64,000 nt of DNA from Corynebacterium doosanense CAU 212 = DSM 45436 (GCF_000767055.1 NZ_CP006764.1:930001-994000), one strand, 5' to 3'; shown: positions 8,171-17,639, counted from the first letter of the stretch. Notes: a model not told the origin generated them from the sequence alone. A program made the numbers and translations.

Positions 8171-9055
8171 GTGCCGGAAACCGGTTACCGTCTGATGGCC
8201 ATCCACGCCCACCCGGACGATGAGTCGTCCAAGGGAGCGGCGACGATGGCGAAGTACGCCGCCGAGGGCCACGAGGTCCTCGTGGTCACCTGCACCGGCG
8301 GCGAGCGGGGTTCGATCCTCAACCCGGCGATGGACCGCCCCGGCATCCTGGAGAACATGAACGCCGTGCGCCAGGAGGAGATGGCCCGGGCGATCGAGGC
8401 CCTGGGCGTGGACCACGTCTGGCTGGGTTACGTTGATTCCGGCCTGCCGGAGGGTGACCCGCTGCCGCCGCTTCCCGAGGGCTGCTTCGCGCTCGCCGAC
8501 ACCGAGGAGATCACCCGCAACCTGGTCAAGCTCATCCGCCAGCAGCGCCCGCACGTGATCATCACCTACGACGAGAACGGCGGCTACCCGCACCCGGATC
8601 ACCTCAAGGTGCACGAGGTGTCCATGCTCGCCTGGGAGCGCGCCGGCGACGCCGACTACGCGCCGGAGCTCGGGGAGCCCTGGGAGCCGCTGAAGCTCTA
8701 CTACTCGCACGGCTTTGTCTTCCAGCGCATGGAGCTGCTGCACGAGGACCTCGTCGCCGCGGGGCTGACCAGCCCCTATGCCCCGATGCTCGAGCGCTGG
8801 CGTAAGAACCCGGCGGACATCATGGCCCGGGTGACCACGCAGATCGACGCCGCCGACTACTTCGCCCAGCGCGAAGCCGCGTTGCGCGCACACGCCACGC
8901 AGATCGACCCCGCCGGCGCGTTCCTGGCCAGCTCCGTGGAGACGCAGCAGCGCCTGTGGCCCACCGAGGAGTTCGAGCTGGCCAAGACCCGGGTCTCCAC
9001 CTCCATGCCGGAAACCGACCTGTTTGCCGGACTCGACACACTGGAAGAGAAGTAA
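8171..9055 (+). CDS. mca: Mycothiol S-conjugate amidase
   Basis: The GTG at 8171 gives 294 residues of the PIG-L/MshB-Mca zinc amidohydrolase family. Zinc and catalytic motifs are visible: HAHPDDESSKG (about 12-22) and HPDHLKVHEV (about 140-149). Mca cleaves mycothiol S-conjugates of electrophiles and antibiotics into a mercapturic acid for export and GlcN-Ins for recycling. ERGSILNPAMDRPG fits Mca rather than the deacetylase MshB. The next gene starts 3 bp later. Confidence 0.92.
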   Translation: MPETGYRLMAIHAHPDDESSKGAATMAKYAAEGHEVLVVTCTGGERGSILNPAMDRPGILENMNAVRQEEMARAIEALGVDHVWLGYVDSGLPEGDPLPPLPEGCFALADTEEITRNLVKLIRQQRPHVIITYDENGGYPHPDHLKVHEVSMLAWERAGDADYAPELGEPWEPLKLYYSHGFVFQRMELLHEDLVAAGLTSPYAPMLERWRKNPADIMARVTTQIDAADYFAQREAALRAHATQIDPAGAFLASSVETQQRLWPTEEFELAKTRVSTSMPETDLFAGLDTLEEK

Positions 9056-9058
9056 CAG

Positions 9059-9343
9059 ATGACCTTCACCGATGTCGCCTTCACCGTGCTCGCGCAGGGC
9101 GCCCCGCAGGGGCCCGTCGGCCCGGAGTTCGGCAAGGCCTCGCCCATCGGCCTGCTCATCCTCGTGGCCCTGGGCGTGGCCGTGATCATGCTCGGCTGGT
9201 CCTTCCACCGGCGCAACTCCCGCTTCCGCCGCCGACGTGTCTTCGCCGAGCAGTTCGGCATCGACCCCTTCGACAAGGAGGCCGTGGACGAGGCAATGAA
9301 AGAGGCCGGGGTCTACGACCAGCGCAAAGACCGCCTGATCTGA
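9059..9343 (+). CDS. Small single-span membrane protein conserved beside mca
   Basis: This 94-residue protein has one hydrophobic helix (GLLILVALGVAVIMLGWSF, about 32-50) followed by a very basic stretch (HRRNSRFRRRRVF), which predicts N-out/C-in topology. Homologues of this size sit between mca and the short-chain prenyl synthase in related actinobacteria. No function is known. Confidence 0.75.
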   Translation: MTFTDVAFTVLAQGAPQGPVGPEFGKASPIGLLILVALGVAVIMLGWSFHRRNSRFRRRRVFAEQFGIDPFDKEAVDEAMKEAGVYDQRKDRLI

Positions 9344-9366
9344 CCTTGGCGGAGCGCTGGAAATGG

Positions 9367-9379
9367 GCGTCGATAAGCG
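9367..9379 (+). repeat. Recurrent word GCGTCGATAAGCG, perfect copy
   Basis: Perfect 13-base copy in the 45-bp gap between the small membrane protein gene and uppS. See the finding on this word. Confidence 0.7.
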
Positions 9380-9388
9380 CCAGGTAAG

Positions 9389-10168
9389 GTGAGCGGTGTG
9401 AAAGTATTTCCGCGACTGCTGTACCCGCTCTATGAGGCGCGCCTCAAGCGGGAGATCGTCGGGGCCACGCAGCCGAAGCACATCGCCGTCATCGTCGACG
9501 GCAACCGGCGGTGGGCCAAGGAGGCGGGCTTCACCAACATCAGCCACGGCCACCGCATCGGGGCGCAAAAGGTCGCCGAGCTGGTGTCCTGGTGCGAGGA
9601 CACCGAGGTCGAGGTCGTCACCGTCTACCTGCTGTCCACGGAGAACCTCTCACGTTCCTCCGATGAGATCGGCCTGCTCTTCGACATCATCTCCGGCGTC
9701 GTCTCCGAGCTGTCCGAGGGGGACAGCGACTGCCGGATCCGGCTGGTGGGAAGCCTGGAGCTGCTGCCGCCGGACATCGCCCGGAAGATGAGCGAGGCAG
9801 CGGAGAAGACGTCGGGCAACGGCGGCGTCGAGGTGAACATCGCCGTCGGCTACGGCGGCCGGCAGGAGATCGTCGACGCGGCCCGGGCCGTCGTGCGCGG
9901 GGAGATCGCCGCGGGGACCGCGCCGGAGGAGCTGGCCGAGAAGATCACGGTCGACTCGCTCTCGCACCACCTCTACACCCGCGGCCAGCCCGACCCTGAC
10001 CTGGTGATCCGCACCTCCGGCGAGCAGCGGCTGTCCGGGTTCCTGCTGTGGCAGGCGGCGTACTCGGAGATCTGGTTCACGGAGACGTACTGGCCGGCCT
10101 TCCGCAAGATCGACCTCCTGCGTGCGATCCGCGACTACTCGCAGCGCACCCGGCGGTTCGGGAAGTAG
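9389..10168 (+). CDS. Short-chain Z-isoprenyl diphosphate synthase (UppS family)
   Basis: The protein has the cis-prenyltransferase signatures HIAVIVDGNRRWAKEAGF (about 30-47, catalytic Asp in VDGN), NIAVGYGGRQEI, and a C-terminal PDLVIRTSGEQRLSGFLLWQ. The sequence next to mca matches the position of the mycobacterial Z-farnesyl diphosphate synthase, which feeds decaprenyl phosphate synthesis; product length cannot be read here. A GTG at 9398 has better ribosome-binding-site spacing (AAGGTGAG) than the GTG at 9389 and may be the true start. Confidence 0.88.
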   Translation: MSGVKVFPRLLYPLYEARLKREIVGATQPKHIAVIVDGNRRWAKEAGFTNISHGHRIGAQKVAELVSWCEDTEVEVVTVYLLSTENLSRSSDEIGLLFDIISGVVSELSEGDSDCRIRLVGSLELLPPDIARKMSEAAEKTSGNGGVEVNIAVGYGGRQEIVDAARAVVRGEIAAGTAPEELAEKITVDSLSHHLYTRGQPDPDLVIRTSGEQRLSGFLLWQAAYSEIWFTETYWPAFRKIDLLRAIRDYSQRTRRFGK

Positions 10169-10173
10169 CTCGC

Positions 10174-11100
10174 TCAGATCTTGCGCATCTGCACACGCTC
10201 AACGAGGTGATCGGCGCCCTTGCGCAGCACCAGTGACGCCCGCACCTTCGTGGGTGCGATGTTCTCCACCAGGTTGGGCAGGTTGATGGACTGCCAGATC
10301 TCCCTGGCGATACGCGTCGCCTCCTGGTCGTCGATCTCGGCGAAGCGGGCGAAGTGGGCGCCGGGGCGTCGAAAAGCGGTCTTACGCAGCTTGAGGAACC
10401 TTTCGATGTACCAGTTCTCAATCACCGGGGTCGCCGCGTCGACGTAGATGGAGAAGTCGAAGAGATCCGACACCACCAGCGTCGGACCCGTCTGCAGGAC
10501 GTTGAGACCCTCGATGATGAGGATGTCCGGGTGCTCGACCTTCTGGTACTCGCCCGGCACGATGTCGTAGGAGAAGTGCGAGTACACCGGCGCCTCCACC
10601 GAGGGTCGGCCCGACTTCACGTCGGTGACAAAACGCAGCAGCGAGCGGCGGTCGTAGGACTCGGGGAAACCCTTGCGGGGCATGAGCTGGCGTTTCTTCA
10701 GCTCCGCGCTGGAGTAGAGGAAACCGTCGGTGGTCACCAGGTCTACCCGGGGGTGGGTGTCCCAGCGCTGGAGGAGGACCTGGAGCAGACGTGCGGTGGT
10801 GGACTTTCCCACCGCCACGGACCCGGCCACGCCGATGACAAACGGCACGTGTCCCGGGTTGCCCCCGAGGAAGGTTTCCGTTGCCTTGGTGAGCTGCTGG
10901 CGGGCCTGGACCTGGAGGTGGATGAGGCGCGAGAGCGGCAGGTAGACGTCCGCGACCTCGTCGAGGTCGATGTTCTCCCCGATGCCGCGCAGCGTGATCA
11001 CCTCGTCCTCGGTGAGCACCTGGGGCATGGAGTTACGCAGGTGGCGCCACTCGTCGCGGGAGAAACTGATGTAAGGCGTGGAGTCGCTGGAGCGGGCCAT
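10174..11100 (-). CDS. coaA: Type I pantothenate kinase
   Basis: The 308-residue protein has the P-loop [17 protein letters not shown] (about 96-112) and the downstream [15 protein letters not shown] and IIEGLNVLQ segments of CoaA. It phosphorylates pantothenate in the first committed step of coenzyme A synthesis and is normally feedback-inhibited by CoA. It converges on uppS with a 5-bp gap and diverges from glyA, as in other corynebacteria. Confidence 0.95.
   Translation of the reverse strand: MARSSDSTPYISFSRDEWRHLRNSMPQVLTEDEVITLRGIGENIDLDEVADVYLPLSRLIHLQVQARQQLTKATETFLGGNPGHVPFVIGVAGSVAVGKSTTARLLQVLLQRWDTHPRVDLVTTDGFLYSSAELKKRQLMPRKGFPESYDRRSLLRFVTDVKSGRPSVEAPVYSHFSYDIVPGEYQKVEHPDILIIEGLNVLQTGPTLVVSDLFDFSIYVDAATPVIENWYIERFLKLRKTAFRRPGAHFARFAEIDDQEATRIAREIWQSINLPNLVENIAPTKVRASLVLRKGADHLVERVQMRKI
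10366..10378 (+). repeat. Recurrent word GCGTCGAAAAGCG, A variant
   Basis: Copy of the recurrent word with A at the variable position, antisense within coaA, where it reads as Ala-Phe-Arg-Arg codons including TTT. Confidence 0.6.
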
Positions 11101-11155
11101 GGACCATATTGTTCCACGCGGGGGACAGTCGCCCCGAGGGGGACCCTCCTGTGGG

Positions 11156-11161
11156 TAGAAT
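11156..11161 (+). promoter_or_regulatory. Candidate -10 box for glyA
   Basis: TAGAAT lies about 50 bp before the glyA ATG in the 111-bp coaA/glyA divergent gap and fits the corynebacterial -10 consensus TANANT. No clear -35 is seen. Confidence 0.35.
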
Positions 11162-11211
11162 CCTCCACATAAGTGCTTTGTTCGAGCCGAGAAAGATGAT
11201 GAAAGGGATCG

Positions 11212-12498
11212 ATGACTTCCTCCTTCAACCAGCCCCTCGCGGAATTTGATCCGGATGTCGCCGCGGCGATGTCCGCCGAGCTGTCCCGCCAGCGCGACAC
11301 CCTGGAGATGATTGCCTCGGAGAACTTCGTTCCCCGCGCGGTGCTCCAGGCGCAGGGCTCCGTGCTCACCAACAAGTACGCGGAGGGTTACCCGGGGCGT
11401 CGTTACTACGGCGGCTGCGAGCACGTCGACGTCATCGAGGACCTCGCCCGCGACCGCGCGAAGTCGCTGTTCGGTGCCGAGTACGCCAACGTCCAGCCGC
11501 ACTCCGGCGCGCAGGCGAACGCGGCGGTGCTGCATGCGCTCATCAAGCCGGGCGACAAGATCATGGGTCTGTCCCTGGCCCACGGTGGCCACCTCACCCA
11601 CGGCATGAAGATCAACTTCTCCGGCCGCCTCTACGACGTCGTGGCCTACGAGGTCGACCCGGAGACCATGCGTATCGACATGGATAAGGTCCGCGAAATC
11701 GCGCTCCGCGAGCGCCCGCAGGTCATCATCGCCGGCTGGTCCGCATACCCGCGCACGCTGGACTTCGCGGCGTTCCGCGCCATCGCCGACGAGGTCGGCG
11801 CCTACCTGTGGACCGACATGGCCCACTTCGCCGGCCTGGTCGCCGCGGACCTGCACCCCTCTCCGGTCCCGCATTCCGACGTCGTCTCCACCACCATCCA
11901 CAAGACCCTGGGCGGCCCGCGTTCCGGCATGATCCTCGCCCGCGACGAGTACGCCAAGAAACTCAACTCCGCCGTCTTCCCGGGTCAGCAGGGTGGCCCG
12001 CTCATGCATGTCATCGCCGCCAAGGCCGTGGCGCTGAAGATCGCCGGCTCCGAGGAGTTCCGCGAGCGTCAGGAGCGGGTGCTCGAGGGCGCCCGCATCG
12101 TGGCCGAGCGCCTCACCGCGCAGGACACCAAGGCCGCGGGCGTGGACGTGCTCACCGGCGGAACCGACGTGCACCTGGTCCTCGCTGACCTGCGTAACTC
12201 GCAGCTCGACGGCCAGCAGGCCGAGGACCTCCTCCACGAGGTGGGCATCACCGTCAACCGCAACGCCGTGCCCTTCGACCCCCGCCCGCCGGCAGTCTCC
12301 TCGGGCCTGCGCATCGGCACCGCCGCGCTGGCCACCCGTGGCTTCGACGCCGCCGCGTTCACGGAGACCGCCGACATCATCGGCACCGCCCTCGCGCAGG
12401 GCTCCGGTGGGGATGTCGCGGCGCTGCGTGCCCGCGTGGACAAGCTGGCCGTGGACTTCCCGCTGTACGAGGGCCTCGAGGATCAGAAGCTGATCTAG
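11212..12498 (+). CDS. glyA: Serine hydroxymethyltransferase
   Basis: The 428-residue protein is full length for bacterial SHMT. The PLP-binding lysine is in [18 protein letters not shown] (about 225-242), and [14 protein letters not shown] is at the N-terminus. It interconverts serine and glycine with transfer of a one-carbon unit to tetrahydrofolate. The gene is divergent from coaA. Its TAG stop overlaps the stop of the convergent TetR gene. Confidence 0.97.
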   Translation: MTSSFNQPLAEFDPDVAAAMSAELSRQRDTLEMIASENFVPRAVLQAQGSVLTNKYAEGYPGRRYYGGCEHVDVIEDLARDRAKSLFGAEYANVQPHSGAQANAAVLHALIKPGDKIMGLSLAHGGHLTHGMKINFSGRLYDVVAYEVDPETMRIDMDKVREIALRERPQVIIAGWSAYPRTLDFAAFRAIADEVGAYLWTDMAHFAGLVAADLHPSPVPHSDVVSTTIHKTLGGPRSGMILARDEYAKKLNSAVFPGQQGGPLMHVIAAKAVALKIAGSEEFRERQERVLEGARIVAERLTAQDTKAAGVDVLTGGTDVHLVLADLRNSQLDGQQAEDLLHEVGITVNRNAVPFDPRPPAVSSGLRIGTAALATRGFDAAAFTETADIIGTALAQGSGGDVAALRARVDKLAVDFPLYEGLEDQKLI

Positions 12499-13073
12499 AC
12501 CTGCCAGTCGCCCAGCGCGCCCTCGAGCGCGCCGAGCGTCGCCTCGACGAGGGGGTGGCGCTCCTCCGCGGGGCAGCCCGCCGTCGCCCACTCGGCGGCG
12601 GCGCGCCCCAGGAAACCAACAATGCCCGTCACCGCCCAGCGGTGGCGGGCAAAGTCGTGGATACCGGTCTCCGCGGCGAGGAGCTCGGCCAGCTCATTGT
12701 CCGCGCGCAGGCGGGCGTCGCGGGCCGGCTCCGGTTCGCCGGGTCCGGCGATGAGCAGGGGAGTGGCGGCCACGGCGTTGAGGTGAGCGAGCAGGATCGC
12801 CTCGACACGTTGGCGTACCGGTTGGCCGGGGGTCAATGCTGCGAGGGCGGCGAGGTGTGTTTCTCGCAGGTGCGTGAGGTGGGCGTCGATAAGCGCCGTG
12901 AACAGGCCGGATTTGGTGGCGAAGTAGTGGAAGACGAGCGCCTGCGAGCTGCCGGAGTCGGCGGCGATGGCGGCGACGGACACGTCCGGGTAGGACTGGC
13001 CGGTGAAATGCGTCTCGGCGGCGGCGAGGATGGCGGCGCGGCGCTCGTGGGTGCTCAGGCGTCTGCGTGACAT
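12495..13073 (-). CDS. TetR family transcriptional regulator
   Basis: The 192-residue protein has a TetR N-terminal helix-turn-helix ([12 protein letters not shown], then [31 protein letters not shown], ending at about residue 62). The C-terminal ligand domain has no recognisable ligand signature. It is transcribed divergently from a GH13 gene, and the short gap contains three TTACTGA half-sites, so it probably represses both genes. Confidence 0.88.
   Translation of the reverse strand: MSRRRLSTHERRAAILAAAETHFTGQSYPDVSVAAIAADSGSSQALVFHYFATKSGLFTALIDAHLTHLRETHLAALAALTPGQPVRQRVEAILLAHLNAVAATPLLIAGPGEPEPARDARLRADNELAELLAAETGIHDFARHRWAVTGIVGFLGRAAAEWATAGCPAEERHPLVEATLGALEGALGDWQV
12883..12895 (+). 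repeat. Recurrent word GCGTCGATAAGCG, perfect copy
   Basis: Perfect copy antisense within the TetR gene, where it encodes Ala-Leu-Ile-Asp-Ala using the CTT codon for Leu. Confidence 0.7.
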
Positions 13074-13089
13074 GATTGCCAGGATAGCC

Positions 13090-13122
13090 GTTACTGAGTT
13101 AAAGTCAGTAACGAATTACTGA
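13090..13122. promoter_or_regulatory. Probable TetR operator with three TTACTGA half-sites
   Basis: GTTACTGA (13090-13097) and TCAGTAAC (13105-13112) form a perfect 8-bp inverted repeat with a 7-base spacer. A third half-site, TTACTGA, follows at 13116-13122 and makes CAGTAA-CGAA-TTACTG with the second. The site fills the gap between the TetR and GH13 starts, so autoregulation and control of the GH13 gene are inferred. Confidence 0.75.
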
Positions 13123-13147
13123 CCCGGACTTAATTAGGAGCACGGAC

Positions 13148-14299
13148 ATGCTCGAGCACGCCATCATGTGGCACCTCTACCCCCTCGGTGCGACCGGAGC
13201 GGACATCCGCGACACCCACGCAGCGGGCCGGGGCCTGTCGAGCCTCACCCCCTGGCTCGACTACGCCGTGGAACTCGGCTGCGACACCATCCTGCTCGCC
13301 CCGGTTTTCGACTCCGTCAGCCACGGTTACGACACCCTCGACCACTACCGCATCGACGACCGCCTCGGCGGCGACGCGGAGTTCGACACCTTCATGGAGG
13401 CCTGCCGCGCCCGCGGCCTTAGGGTGCTTCTCGACGGCGTCTTCAACCACGTCGCCGCCGGCCACCCCTGGGTCTCGCAGGGACTGACCACCGGGCGGGG
13501 CTGGGAGGGCCACGACGACCTGCTCGAGCTGGACCACGCCAACCCGCAGGTCGCCGACGAGGTCGTCGCCGTGATGGAGCACTGGCTGGACAAGGGCATC
13601 TCCGGCTGGCGCCTCGACGTCGCCTACGCCGTGCCCGACGAGTTCTGGGCCGAGGTCACCGACCGCGTGCGCACCAGGTTCCCGGATGCCGTTTTCCTCG
13701 GCGAGGTCATCCACGGCGACTACGGCCACGAGCTCACCGCGGGCCACCTCGACACCGTCACGCAGTACGAGCTGTGGAAGGCGCTGTGGAGCTCCATTAA
13801 GGACGGCAACTTCTTCGAGCTGGAGCACGCTCTGAACAGGCACAATACCTTCCTCGAGGCCGGCCCGATGCAGACCTTCGTGGGTAACCACGACACCGAC
13901 CGGATCGCCAGCGTTGTGGGGGACGCCGGCGCGGGGCTCGCGGCCACGCTGCTGCTCACGCTTCCCGGCGTGCCCAGCATCTACTACGGCGACGAGCAGG
14001 CGTTTCGAGGCCTACGCGGCGAGGGCTTCGGTGCGGACGACGCGGTGCGGCCCGAGCTGCCTGCGTCGCCAGCTGAGCTGGCGGGGGAGGGGACCTGGCT
14101 GCACGACCGCTACCAGCGGCTCATCGGATTCCGCCGCCGGCACGCGTGGCTGGTCTCCGGCCGGGTCGAGGTGACCAGCGTGGCCAACGAGGAGATCTCC
14201 TACCGGGTGAGCTCCGGTGAGCACTGGCTCAACGTCACCGCCCGGGTCGACGGCTCCGTGGAGATGGTCGCGGACGACGGCGAGAGCCTGAGCTTCTAG
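13148..14299 (+). CDS. Glycoside hydrolase family 13 (alpha-amylase superfamily) protein
   Basis: The 383-residue protein lacks a signal peptide and begins at once with the (beta/alpha)8 barrel. GH13 conserved regions are visible: DGVFNHV (region I), GWRLDVAYAV with the nucleophile Asp (II), FLGEVIHGDY with the acid/base Glu (III) and FVGNHDTDRIAS with the third carboxylate (IV). It is compact compared with typical maltases or trehalose synthases (500+ residues). A cytoplasmic alpha-glucan or oligosaccharide hydrolase is likely; specificity is unknown. The divergent TetR gene and shared operator indicate inducible expression. Confidence 0.88.
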   Translation: MLEHAIMWHLYPLGATGADIRDTHAAGRGLSSLTPWLDYAVELGCDTILLAPVFDSVSHGYDTLDHYRIDDRLGGDAEFDTFMEACRARGLRVLLDGVFNHVAAGHPWVSQGLTTGRGWEGHDDLLELDHANPQVADEVVAVMEHWLDKGISGWRLDVAYAVPDEFWAEVTDRVRTRFPDAVFLGEVIHGDYGHELTAGHLDTVTQYELWKALWSSIKDGNFFELEHALNRHNTFLEAGPMQTFVGNHDTDRIASVVGDAGAGLAATLLLTLPGVPSIYYGDEQAFRGLRGEGFGADDAVRPELPASPAELAGEGTWLHDRYQRLIGFRRRHAWLVSGRVEVTSVANEEISYRVSSGEHWLNVTARVDGSVEMVADDGESLSF

Positions 14300-14685
14300 G
14301 ACTCCTCGGCTGAGGTCTCCGCAGACTCTTCAGCCTTGCGTTGCTCCGCCAGCTGGGTGCGCGCGGTGCGCAGCCACTCGGGCTGATCGGCCAGCAGATC
14401 CTTGATCTGGGCCGTGGTCATGGGCTGTTCCAGCTCGGAGCGCTTCAGCGCCGCGATGGTGATGCCCAGCTTCTGCGCGACGACGGGGCGCGGGTGCGGC
14501 CCCTCGAGGCGGAGCTTCTCCAGCCACTCGGGCGGGTTGTTCTGCAGGTCGCGGAGCTCGCCGTGGGTGACGGCGTTGTCCTGGAATTCCTGCGGGGTGG
14601 CCGGCAGGTAGAGACCGAGCTTCTTGGCGGCGGTCTCCGGCTTCATCGCGCGGCCGGACGGTTCAAGGGTGTTGTTATCAGTCAC
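14296..14685 (-). CDS. DUF5997 family protein
   Basis: The GTG at 14685 gives 129 residues, MTDNNTLEPSGRAMKPETAA..., which matches the usual start of DUF5997 proteins (MKPxTAAKKLGxYLPATPxEFQ). The rest is helical and charged with an Ala/Glu-rich tail; no catalytic motif is seen. It is divergent from the LysR-substrate-domain gene with a 24-bp gap, an arrangement that recurs in actinobacteria. Its stop overlaps the GH13 stop. Confidence 0.8.
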   Translation of the reverse strand: MTDNNTLEPSGRAMKPETAAKKLGLYLPATPQEFQDNAVTHGELRDLQNNPPEWLEKLRLEGPHPRPVVAQKLGITIAALKRSELEQPMTTAQIKDLLADQPEWLRTARTQLAEQRKAEESAETSAEES

Positions 14686-14709
14686 GCCCGCAACGGTAGC
14701 ATTGCCCGC

Positions 14710-15387
14710 ATGCTGAGCTTGGGTTTCGTCACCGGTGTGGAACCGGACAAGTGGCTGCGCCGCTTCCGGGAGAACACGACCCACGGCGGCGTCGACGCCC
14801 GCGGACTCGACGACCCCCTGGACCCAGTGCTCGCCGGGGAACTCGACCTGGCACTGATCCGGCTCCCGGATTCGCGTATCGACGACTCTCTCCACGTCAT
14901 CGAGCTCTACGACGAATCCCTCGGCATCGCCGTCCCGAAGGACAGCCTGTTCGAGGAGGCGGGGGAGACCCTGGTCCCGCGGGACGTCGAGGGGGAGATC
15001 GTCAACTACCGCACCGCGGACGACGGCTCCGTCGATCTCGCCGAGCTGCGCGCGGCGCTGCAGGTGGTGGCCGCCAACGTCGGAGTCGCCGTCGCCCCAC
15101 GCCCTGCGCTGAAGGTGCTGAGCAAGAAACAGGTCGTGCACCTGGGGTACGACGACCCCACGGTGCCGCCGACCCGCATCGCGTTGGCGTTTCTCCGTGA
15201 CTCCGACAGCGACGCGGTGCAGGACTTCGTTGGCGTGGCCAAGGGCCGCGGTGCGAACTCCTCCCGACAGGCCGCTCCGAAACGCAGCGCCCGGGAGAAG
15301 ACCCTGGCCAAACAGGAGCGCCGGGGCGCGGCTCCGAAGAAACCGCCGGCCCCGAGACGCGGCCGGAGGACCCGAAAGGGAAAATAA
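14710..15387 (+). CDS. LysR-substrate-binding-domain protein without HTH, with basic C-terminal tail
   Basis: Residues about 1-170 resemble the periplasmic-binding-like effector domain of LysR regulators (LGFVTGVEPDKWLRRF, ELDLALIRLPD, VAANVGVAVAPRPAL), but no N-terminal winged helix precedes it. The last 50 residues are strongly basic (SAREKTLAKQERRGAAPKK, RRGRRTRKGK) and could bind nucleic acid. It shares a 24-bp divergent gap with DUF5997. The ATG at 14710 is used; upstream sequence contains no HTH coding region. A terminator follows at once. Confidence 0.75.
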   Translation: MLSLGFVTGVEPDKWLRRFRENTTHGGVDARGLDDPLDPVLAGELDLALIRLPDSRIDDSLHVIELYDESLGIAVPKDSLFEEAGETLVPRDVEGEIVNYRTADDGSVDLAELRAALQVVAANVGVAVAPRPALKVLSKKQVVHLGYDDPTVPPTRIALAFLRDSDSDAVQDFVGVAKGRGANSSRQAAPKRSAREKTLAKQERRGAAPKKPPAPRRGRRTRKGK

Positions 15388-15416
15388 AGATTTGGTGACA
15401 GAGCGCCAAATCTTTT
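15386..15416 (+). terminator. Intrinsic terminator after the LysR-substrate-domain gene
   Basis: AAAGATTTGG and CCAAATCTTT form a 10-bp stem with a 10-base loop, ending in TTTT. It starts at the stop codon of the upstream gene. Confidence 0.8.
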
Positions 15417-15483
15417 GGTGCGCCCACCGGGGTGCCGTCATAATGGGCGACGAACTGATTATCCATTAAGAAAGGTTGACATT

Positions 15484-16077
15484 ATGTCGAACACCATCTC
15501 CCGCCGTATCCTCGCCGGTGTCGCCGCCACCACCCTCGCGCTCGGCGTTACCGCCTGCTCCGAGGCTGAGGACGCCGCTAGCCAGGCCGGCGACGCCGCC
15601 GGTTCCGCCACCTCCGCCGCTGGCGAGGCTAACGAGTCCGCCACCGCCTCCGCTTCGGAGTCCGCTGAGTCTTCCGAGTCCACCGAGGGCTCCGACTCCG
15701 AGACCACGGAGTTTAAGACCGCCGACGGCAAGTCCGTCCTCGTCCCGGCCGCTTTCGCCGAGGCACTGGATGACGCCGCAGGCGACGGTGACTTCGGCAC
15801 CCCCGCCACCATCGAGGAGGGTGAGAACGGCTCGTTCCTCGCCGCCTTCGACAACGGCAACCACATCACCTACTCCGAGGAGACTGGCGCGGTTAAGCTC
15901 ATCGGCGAGATCGGCAACACCTGGGTCGCCGACGGTGCCCTGGCCAACCCGATCGGCCTGCCCACCGATACCGAGTCCGAGGTCGACGGTGGCTGGACCC
16001 AGGAGTTCCAGAACGGCACCATCTCGTGGCTCAAGGGTGAGGCCGGCGACTTCGCCGCCGAGGTTGAGCAGGCCTAA
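15484..16077 (+). CDS. LGFP-repeat lipoprotein
   Basis: The ATG at 15484 gives a lipoprotein signal ([18 protein letters not shown], lipobox GVTAC). A linker of about 60 Ala/Ser/Glu-rich residues follows, then an LGFP-type domain ([30 protein letters not shown]). LGFP repeats are found in corynebacterial cell-envelope proteins and are thought to help anchor them to the wall or mycolate layer. Length is 197 residues. It has its own terminator and no operon partner. Confidence 0.85.
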   Translation: MSNTISRRILAGVAATTLALGVTACSEAEDAASQAGDAAGSATSAAGEANESATASASESAESSESTEGSDSETTEFKTADGKSVLVPAAFAEALDDAAGDGDFGTPATIEEGENGSFLAAFDNGNHITYSEETGAVKLIGEIGNTWVADGALANPIGLPTDTESEVDGGWTQEFQNGTISWLKGEAGDFAAEVEQA

Positions 16078-16098
16078 CGCCTCCTCGCTCACCTGAAG

Positions 16099-16135
16099 GA
16101 TCGCCCCGGGGCCCCGTGCTCCGTGGGCGATCTTT
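16099..16135 (+). terminator. Intrinsic terminator after the LGFP lipoprotein gene
   Basis: GATCGCCC pairs with GGGCGATC across an 18-base GC-rich loop and is followed by TTT. It sits 22 bp after the stop codon. Confidence 0.7.
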
Positions 16136-16139
16136 GCTG

Positions 16140-16292
16140 TGCGGGGCCGCCGGAGGCGAGGTCACCGGAAATTCATCTCACATCGATGTAATTTCCATGT
16201 CGGGCTCTTATCGTGAGCGGTACCGGGGACGGGAATCAGCCCACCCCGGACATGACTCCAGTTGCTGCTGGCAGAAGAGGACACCGCGCGCC
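16140..16292 (+). promoter_or_regulatory. Leader region of the PIN-PhoH gene with inverted repeats
   Basis: The 150-bp leader holds the inverted repeat GGAAATT (16167-16173) / AATTTCC (16190-16196) around the palindrome ACATCGATGT, and further on a CCGGGG / CCCCGG pair. These could form a structured 5' UTR or a regulator site. It does not clearly match a riboswitch class I recognise. Confidence 0.35.
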
Positions 16293-17639
16293 ATGGCCCA
16301 CCACCTGACCCAGACCGCCGACACCACTCGCCCGATCTCCACCACGCGCACCACCACCTATGTTCTGGACACCTCGGTCCTGCTCTCCGACCCGTGGGCG
16401 CTGACCAAGTTCGCCGAGCACGACGTGGTCCTTCCGCTCGTGGTCATCTCCGAGCTGGAAGGCAAACGACACCACCCCGAGCTGGGCTGGTTCGCCCGCC
16501 AGGCCCTCCGCCTGCTCGAGGATCTGCGGGCCACCTACGGCCGCCTGGACCAGCCGGTGCCGGCGAGCCTCGAAGGGGGAACGCTCCGGGTGGAGCTCAA
16601 CCACCAGGATCAGAGTGTCCTTCCCGCCGCTTTCCGTGGAACCGAGGGTGACCACCGCATCCTCGCCTGCGCGCTCAACCTGCGCCGCGACGGCCTGCAC
16701 ACCGTCCTGGTCACCAAGGACGTCCCCCTGCGGGTCAAGGCCGGCTCGGTCGGGCTGGAGGCGGACGAGTACCGCGCCCAGGACGTGGTCCTCACCGGCT
16801 ACACGGGGATGCAGTCCCTCTCCGTGGACAGCGCCACCATCTCCCAGCTCTACCGGGAGGGCACCGTGAACCTGGGTGACCAGGTGGCTGATCTGCCGCT
16901 GCACTGCGGCCTCACCCTCACGGGTTCCGCCAACGAATCTGCACTGGCCCGGGTCGGACGCGACGGGGAAGTCGCGCTCGTCCGGGGTGACCAGCAGGCC
17001 TTCGGCCTGGGTGGGCGTTCGGCGGAGCAGCGCATCGCGCTGGATCTGCTGCTCGACAGCGACATCGGTATCGTCTCCCTCGGTGGCCGTGCCGGTACGG
17101 GCAAGTCGGCCCTGGCGCTGTGCGCCGGGCTCGAGGCCGTCTTGGAGCGCGGGGAGCACCGGCGCATCGTGGTGTTCCGCCCGCTCTACGCCGTGGGTGG
17201 CCAGAACCTGGGATACCTCCCGGGCAGTGAGACGGACAAGATGAACCCCTGGGCGCAGGCCGTCTACGACACCCTCGACGGGCTGGTCTCCGAGAACGTC
17301 ATGGAGGAGATCCACGCGCGCGGTCTCATCGAGGTGCTGCCGCTGACCCACATCCGCGGGCGCAGCCTGCACGACACCTTCGTCATCGTCGACGAGGCGC
17401 AGTCCCTGGAGCGCAACGTCCTGCTGACGGTGCTCTCCCGCCTGGGTCGCGGCTCGCGGGTCGTGCTCACCCACGACGTCGCACAGCGCGACAACCTCCG
17501 CGTCGGGCGCCACGACGGCGTTCAGGCCGTGATCGAGAAGCTCAAGAACAACAGCCTCTTCGCCCACGTCACGCTGCAGCGCTCCGAGCGCTCGGCGATC
17601 GCCGAGCTGGTGACCGATCTGTTGGAGGACAGCCACTAG
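16293..17639 (+). CDS. PIN-PhoH fusion protein (PhoH2-type RNase/RNA helicase)
   Basis: The 448-residue protein has an N-terminal PIN domain ([15 protein letters not shown] with the catalytic Asp, [10 protein letters not shown], then [12 protein letters not shown] and [11 protein letters not shown]) and a C-terminal PhoH ATPase domain with Walker [14 protein letters not shown] (about 267-279) and Walker [13 protein letters not shown]. This is the PhoH2 architecture, with PIN ribonuclease and ATP-dependent RNA unwinding. The ATG at 16293 is preferred because upstream codons lie in the repeat-containing leader. Confidence 0.92.
   Translation: MAHHLTQTADTTRPISTTRTTTYVLDTSVLLSDPWALTKFAEHDVVLPLVVISELEGKRHHPELGWFARQALRLLEDLRATYGRLDQPVPASLEGGTLRVELNHQDQSVLPAAFRGTEGDHRILACALNLRRDGLHTVLVTKDVPLRVKAGSVGLEADEYRAQDVVLTGYTGMQSLSVDSATISQLYREGTVNLGDQVADLPLHCGLTLTGSANESALARVGRDGEVALVRGDQQAFGLGGRSAEQRIALDLLLDSDIGIVSLGGRAGTGKSALALCAGLEAVLERGEHRRIVVFRPLYAVGGQNLGYLPGSETDKMNPWAQAVYDTLDGLVSENVMEEIHARGLIEVLPLTHIRGRSLHDTFVIVDEAQSLERNVLLTVLSRLGRGSRVVLTHDVAQRDNLRVGRHDGVQAVIEKLKNNSLFAHVTLQRSERSAIAELVTDLLEDSH

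Noticed and set aside
16140..16292. Cyclic di-AMP (ydaO-type) riboswitch before the PIN-PhoH gene
   Set aside because: The leader has inverted repeats but I could not place the conserved core of that riboswitch class.
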